Positions 16,630-24,881 of a stretch of DNA of 64,000 nucleotides are shown here, piece by piece. The translations under genes and the position numbers were made by a program. The notes beneath the pieces were generated by a model. That model was not told the origin of the DNA and searched no databases. It saw only the letters and a program-made list of their open reading frames with translations. How positions within the stretch are numbered: the stretch's first letter is position 1; each line of letters begins with the position of its first letter. Origin of the DNA: CACIAM-69d sp001698445 (GTDB lineage Bacteria > Cyanobacteriota > Cyanobacteriia > CACIAM-69d); NCBI RefSeq assembly GCF_043235035.1, contig NZ_JAZAQF010000094.1, positions 45,428 through 109,427 on the forward strand, read 5' to 3'.

Positions 16630-17988
16630 CTACAGCGCCCCAGCGGCCGTTTTGTCCAAAATGGTGCCGGATAGGTGATGGGTAATATTCATCGCCTGCA
16701 ACACCGGCAAACTATCGGGCCCGTCGGGATAGCAAATTGCCGTTACCCCACCGTTCCCTTGCTTAAAGCGCCAAATGCTGTCGGGGCCAAGACCCGTGAG
16801 CTGGCAGAGCAGGGCTTTATTTACGGCATCATGGGCCACCACCAAACCGGTCAAGGGGCGATCGGCTAGCGTTGCCCCTTCACCCGCCTGAGCCAACACG
16901 GCCGCCCAGGCCTGCTCGGCGCGATCGAACACCTGTTGCAAATTCTCACCCTCCGGCATCTGCACCGTTTCCGGGTGCGTTTGCCACTGTTTCAGCAGGC
17001 CCGGATATTCCGCCTCAATTTCCGATTCGTACTTGCCTTCCCACAAACCGTGGCCAATCTCCTTGAGGGTATCGAGCAAGCCCAATTCCAGCCCCGAGTG
17101 ATGCGCCAAAATTGCCTCCGCCGTGGCCTTGGGGCGAGCCATGGGGCTGCTGAAGGCAAAGTCGATCGCCACATCCTTCAGGAAATTGCCCACTTTGGCC
17201 GCTTGACCGTGACCCGTTTCATTCAAGGGCACATCAATTTGGCCCTGAAACCGCCCCTGACGGTTCCATTCCGTTTCCCCGTGGCGCACCAACAGCAACT
17301 GCGGCCCCCGATCGCCCCCACCGGGCTTGGGCACAGCGGAACCCCCCAAGGCTCCCAAATGCGCCGTTAGGTTCATCGATTCCAGTTGCACCGCATCCCC
17401 TAGGCTACCGGCAAAGTTCAGCACGCTGATTCCGCAGTTCGATTGCAGCAGGCAGTGATAGCGATCGGGGCCAATTCCCAACGCCGTGCTCAGCAAGCAA
17501 CGGTTAATGCCGTTATGGCCCACCAAGGCTACCGTTTGTCCTTGATGGCGGCTCAAAATCTCTTCCCAAAAGGCCTTAGCCTGTTCCCGCAAGGACAGCA
17601 CCGGGAAGTGCGTCCCACTGGCCAGCGCCATGCTGAATTCGTGGGGCCGGTGTTTCCATTGGTCATAGGCTTCAGGAAACTGAGCCTTCACGTCACTCAC
17701 GGCCATCCCTTCCCAAAGGGGCAAATCCACCTCTCGCAACAGTTCGTTGGTGGTCAGGGGCGGCGCGGGTTGCAATTGCTGACAGATGGTTTCGGCCGTT
17801 TGGCGCGCACGCTGAAGGGGGCTGCAATAGAAGGCATCGATCGCCAAACCTTGCAGGGCGATCGCCACCTGGGTAGCCTGGTTACGCCCCAAGTCAGTCA
17901 GCACCGACTGATCGCAGCGCCCTTGAATGATCCGGCGGGTGTTGAAGTTACTTTGTCCGTGGCGGATGAGGATAACGCGCGTAGCCAA
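16630..17988 (-). CDS. tandem two-domain histidine phosphatase (phosphoglycerate mutase family)
   Basis: Two branched histidine-phosphatase domains in one chain. Domain 1: VILIRHGQSNFNTRR (residues 4-18), SPLQRARQTAE and VALVGHNGINR. Domain 2: LLLVRHGETEWNRQGRFQGQ (about 233-252), SSPMARPKATAE and LVVAHDAVNKALL. Both catalytic RHG motifs and distal His residues are present, so both could be active. Substrates cannot be read off; sugar phosphates or phosphoserine are known for relatives. I chose TTG 17988 because AGGAG lies eight bases upstream and it gives the conserved ATRVILIRHG beginning; the longer frame to 18030 adds a Pro-rich leader. Coupled to the dihydroorotase-like gene. Confidence 0.85.
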   Translation of the reverse strand: MATRVILIRHGQSNFNTRRIIQGRCDQSVLTDLGRNQATQVAIALQGLAIDAFYCSPLQRARQTAETICQQLQPAPPLTTNELLREVDLPLWEGMAVSDVKAQFPEAYDQWKHRPHEFSMALASGTHFPVLSLREQAKAFWEEILSRHQGQTVALVGHNGINRCLLSTALGIGPDRYHCLLQSNCGISVLNFAGSLGDAVQLESMNLTAHLGALGGSAVPKPGGGDRGPQLLLVRHGETEWNRQGRFQGQIDVPLNETGHGQAAKVGNFLKDVAIDFAFSSPMARPKATAEAILAHHSGLELGLLDTLKEIGHGLWEGKYESEIEAEYPGLLKQWQTHPETVQMPEGENLQQVFDRAEQAWAAVLAQAGEGATLADRPLTGLVVAHDAVNKALLCQLTGLGPDSIWRFKQGNGGVTAICYPDGPDSLPVLQAMNITHHLSGTILDKTAAGAL

Positions 17989-18030
17989 GGGGCTGTCTCC
18001 TAAAGTGGGGGTCAGGGGGGAGCGGGGCAA

Positions 18031-18334
18031 CAGGACTATTGCCGGGCTGAGGGCTTGTCAGAGCGAAGGTGCGGCGGTTTGGCGATCGAACAGGGCCTTG
18101 CTTCGGGGATTGAAAGCGGGCCCATGGCAGACAACCGGCGCTCAGCCAGGATGCATTCTACCGCTCTGAGGCGAATCAACAGTTCTTCTGATCGGATCTT
18201 CTGATTGGAAATTCCCATGGAAAAACAACCGCCACCCAAGGAAGCGGTTGAAACCAAAGCACACCAGGGGCCGATCAGGCCAGAAATCGCTACACCACCA
18301 AAGCGCAATCAAGCGGCCACCTCCCACGGTGGGC
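18031..18334. other. 304-bp spacer
   Basis: No gene or clear signal. Short frames on the minus strand (to 18327) overlap inconsistently and lack start signals. It should hold the phosphatase promoter. Confidence 0.5.
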
Positions 18335-19132
18335 CTATTGCGCTAGCACATCCGGCGCGGTAGTTTCCCCAAAGCCCGATCGCCGCTGGTGGGATGGGTT
18401 AGGGCTGGCGCTAGGCGTGGGTTGCTGGGTGGGTTGGGCCGCCGGTGGATTGGTAGCCTCAGAAGTGGGGGTCGATCGGCTCTGGGGGGTGGGGGTAGGG
18501 GTTTGGGCAGGTATGGTGCGCGGAGCGGGGGGCCCCGGCTCAGGCGATCGCGGCTCGGTCGCCTGGTTCAACGCCGTGCGCACGGCTTCGATCGGCTGGG
18601 ATTCCTTGAGTCGGCCCCCTTCCCACAGCCCCGCCAACTGTTGCCCATTGGCATAGCTATAGATGCCGCGACCGTGAAAAGCATTGTTGCGAAATTCCCC
18701 TTCGTAGCGATCGCCATTGGCGGTGCGGTAATTGCCGCGGCCGTTGAACTGTCCCGCCATAAAGTCTCCTTCGTAGCGATCGCCCGCAGGCGACACATAA
18801 ATCCCCCGCCCTTGCAGCTTACCGTTCACCACCTGTCCTTCATAAACCCCACCCGCCGCATAGGCATAGCGGCCGCGGCCCGTGCGCTGACCCGCCACAA
18901 AGTCTCCCTCGTAGCGATCGCCGTTGGCCGCCAAGCAGTTGCCTGGGCCCGTGAAGATGGCGGCCTTGGCTAATTCCTCGCAGGAAGCAGTGGCGGAATT
19001 GGTGGATAGGCGCACTTCTTCCGATCGCGCCGCTGGACTAATCCCGATCGTGCCAACGCAGGCACTCAGAACCATCGGAAACACAACGCCCCGACCCCAT
19101 GGCCAAGGCAAGCGAGTTGAGTTGGATCGCAT
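18335..19132 (-). CDS. exported MORN-repeat protein
   Basis: A 265-residue protein with an N-terminal signal-like segment (VVFPMVLSACVGTIGISPAARSEE), then at least four MORN repeats: NGDRYEGDFVAGQRTGRGRYAYAAGG, GVYEGQVVNGKLQGRGIY, GDRYEGDFMAGQFNGRGNYR, and GDRYEGEFRNNAFHGRGIYSY. A disordered Pro/Thr/Ser-rich tail follows (about 185-265). MORN repeats form beta-hairpin ribbons that bind proteins or lipids. The cytoplasmic membrane or periplasm is the likely site. A Cys in LSAC could be a lipobox, but its position is late. ATG 19132 (MRSNS) fits the signal peptide better than 19171. Confidence 0.8.
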   Translation of the reverse strand: MRSNSTRLPWPWGRGVVFPMVLSACVGTIGISPAARSEEVRLSTNSATASCEELAKAAIFTGPGNCLAANGDRYEGDFVAGQRTGRGRYAYAAGGVYEGQVVNGKLQGRGIYVSPAGDRYEGDFMAGQFNGRGNYRTANGDRYEGEFRNNAFHGRGIYSYANGQQLAGLWEGGRLKESQPIEAVRTALNQATEPRSPEPGPPAPRTIPAQTPTPTPQSRSTPTSEATNPPAAQPTQQPTPSASPNPSHQRRSGFGETTAPDVLAQ

Positions 19133-20129
19133 AAGGTCTGGATAAGTAGCTGTGGCAACCGTTCTGAGCAACCGCCCATCGGCGGCATGGCGAGCGGCAT
19201 GGCTAAATCTTTTGTAACTGGCTGATCGCGATCATGACGAATTTTCTATTAAATCGTTATTTTAATCGGGCTTGTCTATTTTGTCTGCATTCAAGCAATC
19301 ACTTGAATTGATTTGATTGTGAGAATTGATTTGTTTTAGAGCATTTTTACCCTAATTTTCACTCCGATTTTTGAACCATCCAAGCTTCAGCAACATCGTT
19401 GGGATCGTTACAAAAACCAGTAGGACATCTTGAGGCTGGACTCAAAATCATCTGCATCGGTTTTGTCTTGGCTCGGAGGCAATGGTTGGGAGGCAATGCT
19501 CGGAATCGCGATCGGATGTTGACCTTCTCGACCTCCAATTTCGGAAATGATGATGAAGTAATTACAAACTCCCAAAGTGGTTCGGTCTTCATCATTCAAG
19601 ATTAAGTCAAGGCCAACAGCGGCTTAAAAAACGAGATCAACAGAAAATTCATCAAAAACCCCTTCAGGATGTATTCAGGACTCAAATCAAGGACTAGGGA
19701 GATCAGCTTAATAATTTGACCAATCGACTCAGTTTTGCTCATGGGGCTAAGGCATCATCGATCAAGTAGCTAATGGAATAGCTGGGAGAATAGGCGGGAA
19801 TGATGATTAGGGGCAAGGTTGTGGCGATGCATGAGCGCAGATCCCAATTTGGGGGGAAACCGTTAGCTTAGGGGCGATGTTTGCGGATGGCTTCACTTCC
19901 GCGATCGCCCCTGGGATCTGAAATGCTGAAAATGCCGCCCAATTAGTCCCGAGCAGGGTACATCAGCATCGATCGAAGTAAGCAGTATGCTCGCTGGTTC
20001 ATTGACCACCTCAGGGCCTGGCCCAGGCCGGGTCGGGTGATCATCCCCAGTCCGCAACACTTGAGGCGATTTCCTTGGGATCTGCGCCGTGGCTCATCCC
20101 TGTAGCCTGGGTCTGCCCACAGCCGTTTT
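19133..20129. other. 1-kb non-coding spacer
   Basis: Between the MORN gene and a divergent glycosyltransferase. No frame has a family-like sequence; the overlapping pair at 19359-19605 on both strands is rich in Ser/Arg and looks accidental. It is AT-rich at 19220-19350. A GC hairpin AGGGCCTGGCCCAGGCC lies at about 20011-20027. Confidence 0.55.
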
Positions 20130-21896
20130 ATGCAATTCAGTATCGTCATCGCTACCTATAACCGCCGTCGGCTGCTCGATCGGGCGATCGCCTCTGCTTT
20201 GGGACAAAGCTATCCCTGTGAAGTCGTGGTGGTGGACGACTGTTCCCGGGACGATACCCCCGAATGGGTGGCTCAGTTGCAACTCAGCCTCCCGATCGAG
20301 CGACGCGCCCAACTGGTCTATTGGCGCAACAGCAGTAATCAGGGCCATTCAGCCAGTGTGAACCGAGGTGTGGAGCTGGCCAAGGGCGACTGGGTGAAGT
20401 TGCTTGATGATGATGATTATCTTGATCCCAATTGCATTGCTGAATTTGTGCGGGCAATTCGCATTCACGATCAGCGCTGTGGCAAAGGTTTACGTCCGCC
20501 CGCGGCCTTGTGCTCCTGCCAGGCTTTGCAGGTGGACTTACAGGGCAATGAAATGGGGCACACCCCTCGCACGGGGCCAGGTTTAGCCTATTTCATTCCC
20601 CAAGAGGATATTCACTACGGCATGTTGGTGGAGATGGTGCCGTTTGGTACGCCGGTGCAAGTGGCCTTTCGCCGATCGGCCTTTCTGCAAGCCCGGGGCT
20701 GGGACTCTCAGTTTGATACCAATTTTGATGATATTGATGCTTGGATTCGCATTGCTGAATATGGCGATGCCATTTTTTTAAATCAGTGCTTGGCCTATCG
20801 CACCGTCTGGGACGGAGCCTATAACCGGCAATTTTCGTTCGATCGCCGGTTTGACACCAATTGGTCCATTAAACAAAAAATTCACGGACTGGTAAACGAA
20901 CGGTTTCAGCAGCAATTGCCCGAAAGCCAGGCGGTTCAGTCCTATCTGCGCCTGCATTGGGGATTGGTTGCCCTTAAGCATTACCAATGGTTCAAGGCCT
21001 TCTCGATCGCTGCTCCCAGTTTGCTATCGGCTCGGGGATGGGGCCTGATGTTGCACACTCGGCTGAATCGTATTTTCCACGCCCTCACCTGGACATATCG
21101 AGACACCCAACGCTATCTGAAACGCCGCCTTCAGGCCTGGATTCGGGCCCAATCGCCCCAATCGCTGCTGCGGGGTGGGTGGTTCAAACTGCGCTGGCAA
21201 CAAATGCGTTTTCGGTTGCAGTTGGCGCGGCAACTGTGGCAGCAGGGGTTCCCCTTGGCGGCTTTGTTTGTGGTGAAAACGGTGGTGATGCGTTGGGCGA
21301 TCGCCCTGTGGCTTGATCCTTTGGTGCGCTGGGCCCAACGATCGCCCCGACGACGGGCTTGGCTGCTGCGTCGTGCGGCCCGACTGTGGCGTTGGCTCGA
21401 TCGGGACTTAAATTTTCTGAACCATTTAGACCATGCCCAGCGCCAAAGCAGTCCCCATCACTCCAGCACGCCCAGTCACCTCAATCGCCCTCGCCCCCTC
21501 AGCGATCGGATCAGGAATCGTATCGATCGCCTGAGTCGCCTGAATCGCCTGAATCGCTTAAGTCGCATGAGCTATTTGCCACCCAGCAATCCTGTGCTCG
21601 CTTTGCCCGCTGCTCCAGTCTCCAGCCCACCGCAACCACCCCCACCCAAACCACCCATGACCCCAAGGTTGCGCCAATGGATCGATCGACTGCGATTCGT
21701 GCAAGCTCGCCAATTGTGGCATCAGGGGCGTTGGCTGAAATCTTTGGCGCTGTCGATGCCGCTGCTGTTGTCCCCTGCCATTTGGGGGCTGATGTGGCAG
21801 CGGGGCGGGCGGGCAATGCGCCGGCCGAAGGTTCGGCGGTTTGTGCTGCTGGATTTGCCAACGGCCCCGGGCGATCGGCCTCATCCTCACCCCTAA
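20130..21896 (+). CDS. family 2 glycosyltransferase with expanded C-terminal region
   Basis: A GT-A fold transferase. FSIVIATYNRRRLLDRAIASAL (3-24), VVVVDDCSRDDTPEW (32-46), and the donor/metal site WVKLLDDDDYLDP (88-100) are classic GT2 features; GHSASVNRGVELAKGDW precedes it. It would transfer a sugar from a nucleotide donor to an envelope polysaccharide or lipid, substrate unknown. The C-terminal 300 residues are Trp/Arg-rich amphipathic helices with an RLSRLNRLNRLSR run (about 466-480) encoded by 9-bp repeats and CGATCG words, then a Pro-rich patch; this part seems lineage-specific. It stands alone, with no polysaccharide cluster around. Confidence 0.85.
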   Translation: MQFSIVIATYNRRRLLDRAIASALGQSYPCEVVVVDDCSRDDTPEWVAQLQLSLPIERRAQLVYWRNSSNQGHSASVNRGVELAKGDWVKLLDDDDYLDPNCIAEFVRAIRIHDQRCGKGLRPPAALCSCQALQVDLQGNEMGHTPRTGPGLAYFIPQEDIHYGMLVEMVPFGTPVQVAFRRSAFLQARGWDSQFDTNFDDIDAWIRIAEYGDAIFLNQCLAYRTVWDGAYNRQFSFDRRFDTNWSIKQKIHGLVNERFQQQLPESQAVQSYLRLHWGLVALKHYQWFKAFSIAAPSLLSARGWGLMLHTRLNRIFHALTWTYRDTQRYLKRRLQAWIRAQSPQSLLRGGWFKLRWQQMRFRLQLARQLWQQGFPLAALFVVKTVVMRWAIALWLDPLVRWAQRSPRRRAWLLRRAARLWRWLDRDLNFLNHLDHAQRQSSPHHSSTPSHLNRPRPLSDRIRNRIDRLSRLNRLNRLSRMSYLPPSNPVLALPAAPVSSPPQPPPPKPPMTPRLRQWIDRLRFVQARQLWHQGRWLKSLALSMPLLLSPAIWGLMWQRGGRAMRRPKVRRFVLLDLPTAPGDRPHPHP

Positions 21897-22160
21897 ATCA
21901 GGATGAGATCGGGGTGAAAGCAAGAGAAAACCAGAATGAAACCGGCAGAAAACCAGGACGCGATCGAGATGAATCGCCCCGAAATGGGAATGGATTCTTT
22001 GGCTACCAACCAATTAGGGACGCGGCTGTGTTGATCGCTGCCAGTGATAGCATGAGCAGGGGCCAGGGCCGGAGAACGATCGAGTGCGATCGCCCGTCCA
22101 ACCCAATGTTTCTGAACCTATCGTGATTCTGACTGCGCGCAGACCGCGCGACCAACACCT

Positions 22161-22505
22161 ATGTCGCAAAACAAAGGATTTGGCTTCGGCTTGGGCAAAA
22201 TGAAGGAAATTGCTCAAGCGATCCAAAAAGCCCAGCAAGTGCAAGAAGATGCTAAAAAGCTGCAAGAAGAGCTGGAAAAAACCGAAATTGAAGGTCAAGC
22301 GGGCAACGGCTTGGTGAAGGTGGTGATGAGCGGCAACCAAGAACCCCTCCGCGTAGAAATTTCCGCAGAAGCCTTGGGCGAAGGGGCTGAAGTTTTGTCG
22401 GATCTGGTTTTTGCGGCCATGAAAAACGCCTACACCGCTTCCACAGAAACCATGCGGCAACGAATGGAAGCCCTGACCGCTAATCTTCAGCTACCGGGCA
22501 TGTAG
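22161..22505 (+). CDS. ybaB: YbaB/EbfC nucleoid-associated protein
   Basis: A 114-residue homodimeric DNA-binding protein that shapes the nucleoid and may affect gene expression. The family pattern is clear: a long N-terminal helix (MKEIAQAIQKAQQVQEDAKKLQEELEKTEIEGQAGNGLVKVVMSGNQEPLRVEIS) and a C-terminal helix with AAMKNAYTASTETMRQRMEALT. A Gly/Phe-rich cap (NKGFGFGLGKM) precedes the first helix. Not next to dnaX or recR, with which ybaB is often paired; recR is 25 kb away in this window. Confidence 0.93.
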   Translation: MSQNKGFGFGLGKMKEIAQAIQKAQQVQEDAKKLQEELEKTEIEGQAGNGLVKVVMSGNQEPLRVEISAEALGEGAEVLSDLVFAAMKNAYTASTETMRQRMEALTANLQLPGM

Positions 22506-22807
22506 TCCCCGTGAATCGACAGATCGACCCTGAAGGTCTGTCGTCATTGCCTGGGAGCCAATGGGAGCCGTTGATTTCCCAGACTCCAACCGTCGTAACA
22601 AGGGGCTTAAGCCCCTTGCTCCCCACGATCTTGTCACGGTGGAGTCAGGGTTGCCGACAATTTGACGATCGGCCCTCAGCTCCTGATCCAGTTATTCCGG
22701 CATCTTGGCAGACCAAGAGCGTTGGCCCTCAGTCTGCGGTGAGTGAGACACATCGAATTCAGTTGCCTTCTTTGGCACCTTGCTAGACTCTGCGAAATCT
22801 GTGCCCT
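22506..22807. other. 302-bp spacer with a 20-bp palindrome
   Basis: No gene. Holds the palindrome at 22599-22618 listed separately. The 3' part (22680-22800) should contain the phosphatase gene promoter. Confidence 0.5.
22599..22618. repeat. 20-bp palindromic repeat, copy 1
   Basis: CAAGGGGCTTAAGCCCCTTG is a perfect palindrome in the spacer after ybaB. A near-identical copy lies at 61461-61480 and half-copies nearby, so this is an interspersed element. Confidence 0.85.
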
Positions 22808-23299
22808 ATGCCTGTCAAACTGCTTTTTGTCTGTTTGGGCAATATTTGCCGATCGCCCGCTGCCGAAAATTTGATGAATCATCTCATTGCACAGCGCGGC
22901 TTGCAGGGGCAAATTGAGTGTGATTCGGCGGGCACAGGAGCCTATCACGTGGGCGAGCCACCCGATCGGCGCATGAGCGCGGCGGCGGCGAATCACCCAG
23001 GCATCAAATTGCAAGGGCGGGCGCGACAATTTTCCTCCGTTGATTTTGCGGATTTTGACCTAATTTTGGCGATGGATCGGGATAACTATTGGGGCATTTT
23101 GGCGCGCGATCCCGATCGCAAATATCGCGACAAGGTGAAGATGATGTGCGATTTTTGTCGCCACCATGACCTCAAGGAAGTGCCTGATCCTTACTATGGC
23201 GGCCCCGAAGGATTTCAGCAGGTTATTGATCTGTTGCTTGATGCCTGTGAAGGACTGTTGGAAACCCTAATTCAGGAAGGCAAGGTTACACCTCCTTAG
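22808..23299 (+). CDS. low-molecular-weight protein-tyrosine phosphatase
   Basis: A 163-residue cysteine phosphatase that removes phosphate from tyrosine residues (or arsenate-like substrates). The P-loop CLGNICRSP (C9 to P17) fits CX5R(S/T) with nucleophile C9, and the general-acid loop DPYYGG is near residue 127. EFFLD-like middle parts (DLILAMDRDNYW) are typical. In cyanobacteria such enzymes counter BY-kinases in exopolysaccharide control; no kinase of that type is adjacent. Full length. Confidence 0.93.
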   Translation: MPVKLLFVCLGNICRSPAAENLMNHLIAQRGLQGQIECDSAGTGAYHVGEPPDRRMSAAAANHPGIKLQGRARQFSSVDFADFDLILAMDRDNYWGILARDPDRKYRDKVKMMCDFCRHHDLKEVPDPYYGGPEGFQQVIDLLLDACEGLLETLIQEGKVTPP

Positions 23300-23387
23300 G
23301 ATTAGGAAACTGCCGGGTTAACCACAGGATTAAACAACTGTTTACCAACTTCAGAATTAGATCATTCAGCATTCAACCATTTAGCAT

Positions 23388-23987
23388 TTAGCCATCAAAC
23401 TCGATCGCCCCAGGCCAATAGTCCCATAACACCAGGGCTTGGCCCTGAAACTGCGTGGGTTCTCCAAGGGTAATGAATTCGTTGGTTAATTCATGGAGTA
23501 ATTCATGGGGTAATTCATGGGGTAATTTAAGGTTCAATTGAGGGTTCGATCGCTCCGTTAATCCTGTGATTGGCCGAATCACTGATCCTTCAACCCCAGC
23601 TACCGTTCCCCGAGGCGATCGCCCCACCAACGCCACATCAAACCGCCGAGCTAAATGGGCCCATTGGGGATGTTGAATTAAAAACAACTCCGCCGTTCGC
23701 AAGAGTTTAAGTTGCTTGGCGGGGGTGATGGCTAACGCGCCGTTGCGATCCCAATTTCCAGGACTGCGGGTTTTCACCTCCACAAAGGCCAATTCCTGAC
23801 CCGATCGCGCCACCAAGTCCAACTCACCGGCCCGACAGCGCCATCGCCGCGCCTCGATCGTCCAGCCCTCTTGCATCAACCAAGTGGCCACCAATGCTTC
23901 ACCCAATTCGCCTAACTGGGTCGCCGCTTGACGTTGATTAATTGAGCTTTGATTAACGGGGCGTTGTTGATTTTGGTGCTGATCCAT
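23388..23987 (-). CDS. yraN: YraN/UPF0102 family protein (Holliday-resolvase-like fold)
   Basis: A predicted nuclease-fold protein. The core LGELGEALVATWLMQEGWTIEARRWRCRAGELDLVARSGQELAFVEVKTRS contains the E..GE(I/L)D...FVEVK motif of the restriction-endonuclease-like fold (about residues 26-75). At 199 residues it is longer than usual (about 120), because of a C-terminal tail with LPHELPHELLHELTNEF encoded by tandem 12-bp DNA repeats (about 23486-23527). Function in the cell is unproven; a DNA repair or transformation role is suspected for the family. Confidence 0.88.
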   Translation of the reverse strand: MDQHQNQQRPVNQSSINQRQAATQLGELGEALVATWLMQEGWTIEARRWRCRAGELDLVARSGQELAFVEVKTRSPGNWDRNGALAITPAKQLKLLRTAELFLIQHPQWAHLARRFDVALVGRSPRGTVAGVEGSVIRPITGLTERSNPQLNLKLPHELPHELLHELTNEFITLGEPTQFQGQALVLWDYWPGAIEFDG

Positions 23988-23991
23988 AAAA

Positions 23992-24036
23992 ATAGGCCCA
24001 AAAGCTATAGGCCCAAAAACTATAGGCCCAAAAATT
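23992..24036. repeat. 15-bp tandem repeat, three copies
   Basis: ATAGGCCCAAAAGCT, ATAGGCCCAAAAACT and ATAGGCCCAAAAATT lie head to tail. The array runs into the stop codon (24035-24037) of the next minus-strand gene. Confidence 0.9.
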
Positions 24037-24796
24037 AACGTGCTTCGCCCGTGTCCAAAATCACCCCTAGGGCGATCGCGATGCGGCGATCGAGATAGCG
24101 GTTGAGATCCGCACTCATATCCAAAACGTAGCGATCGAGCAAGGTGAATTTGCGGTTAAATTCTCCAATTTGCCGCTCTCGATTGGCTTCACAAATAATA
24201 AAGTTAGTGCGCAACAATCCAAACATTGGCCCCAGCAAGCGCCGAAGCAATGCAAGGGCAATTGAATCTTCATAGGCTATGCAAAGCAGTGAGCCATCGG
24301 GGCGATAGCAATGCCACCGTTTGCGAAATAGATCGTAGAGATAGTTCTTGCGAAATCGAGCTAAATCTCCTTTCAAATCGCGCACGGTGAAAGTGGCCGT
24401 GAACCATTCAAATTTTTTCTCTTGAATGATTTTAATCAGTGGTTCCTGTTTGCTGGCATCTCGATAGATGGTGACATGGCGCTTGGGTGAAATCAGCACA
24501 ATCACCGCCAAAACTGCGATGCAAATAACGATCGTTCCCATCAAAAACACGGGCCATTGCAAGTCTTTTGGCACCACCGACAGCAAGAAAGCCAGCAGCA
24601 CGATCATGACGATGGTGGTAACTAAACCGGCCAAAACCGCCAGCAAGCTACGCGCCCAATGGGTTGGCCGCTCAATGAACAGGATCGGGGCTCCGTGATC
24701 ATCACAAACGTCATATTTTTCCGAGAGGGTCATCAACTTTTGTCGCAATAAAAATCGATCGCGGTTAAAGACTGAATCGACCTGAAACATGCTCAA
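24035..24796 (-). CDS. scramblase/LURP-like protein with two transmembrane helices
   Basis: 253 residues. The start FLLRQKLMTLSEKYDVCDDHGAPILFIERP and the end IGEFNRKFTLLDRYVLDMSADLNRYLDRRIAIALGVILDTGE follow the pattern of the Tubby-like/phospholipid-scramblase/LURP-one superfamily (12-stranded barrel around a hydrophobic helix). Unlike most LURP proteins, two hydrophobic helices (about 45-72 and 83-105) are inserted after the first strands, so it is probably membrane-bound. The family assignment rests on pattern, not alignment. Role unknown; lipid handling is only suggested. Confidence 0.6.
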   Translation of the reverse strand: MSMFQVDSVFNRDRFLLRQKLMTLSEKYDVCDDHGAPILFIERPTHWARSLLAVLAGLVTTIVMIVLLAFLLSVVPKDLQWPVFLMGTIVICIAVLAVIVLISPKRHVTIYRDASKQEPLIKIIQEKKFEWFTATFTVRDLKGDLARFRKNYLYDLFRKRWHCYRPDGSLLCIAYEDSIALALLRRLLGPMFGLLRTNFIICEANRERQIGEFNRKFTLLDRYVLDMSADLNRYLDRRIAIALGVILDTGEAR

Positions 24797-24881
24797 TTCT
24801 CCACAACATCACCCGATCGCCCCCGTGGCGGCGGCCCCGGTTAGCCCAGGTTTCTGGGCCAACGTTAACCGACAACCCGCC

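Noticed and set aside
19359..19605. Frames of 60-78 residues on both strands in the spacer before the glycosyltransferase
   Set aside because: Mirror frames over the same DNA, no start signal, no recognisable sequence.
21359..22126. 255-residue plus-strand frame overlapping the glycosyltransferase end
   Set aside because: Shadow of the GT2 gene in another frame, with Ser/Pro/Arg bias; its extension past the stop is not protein-like.
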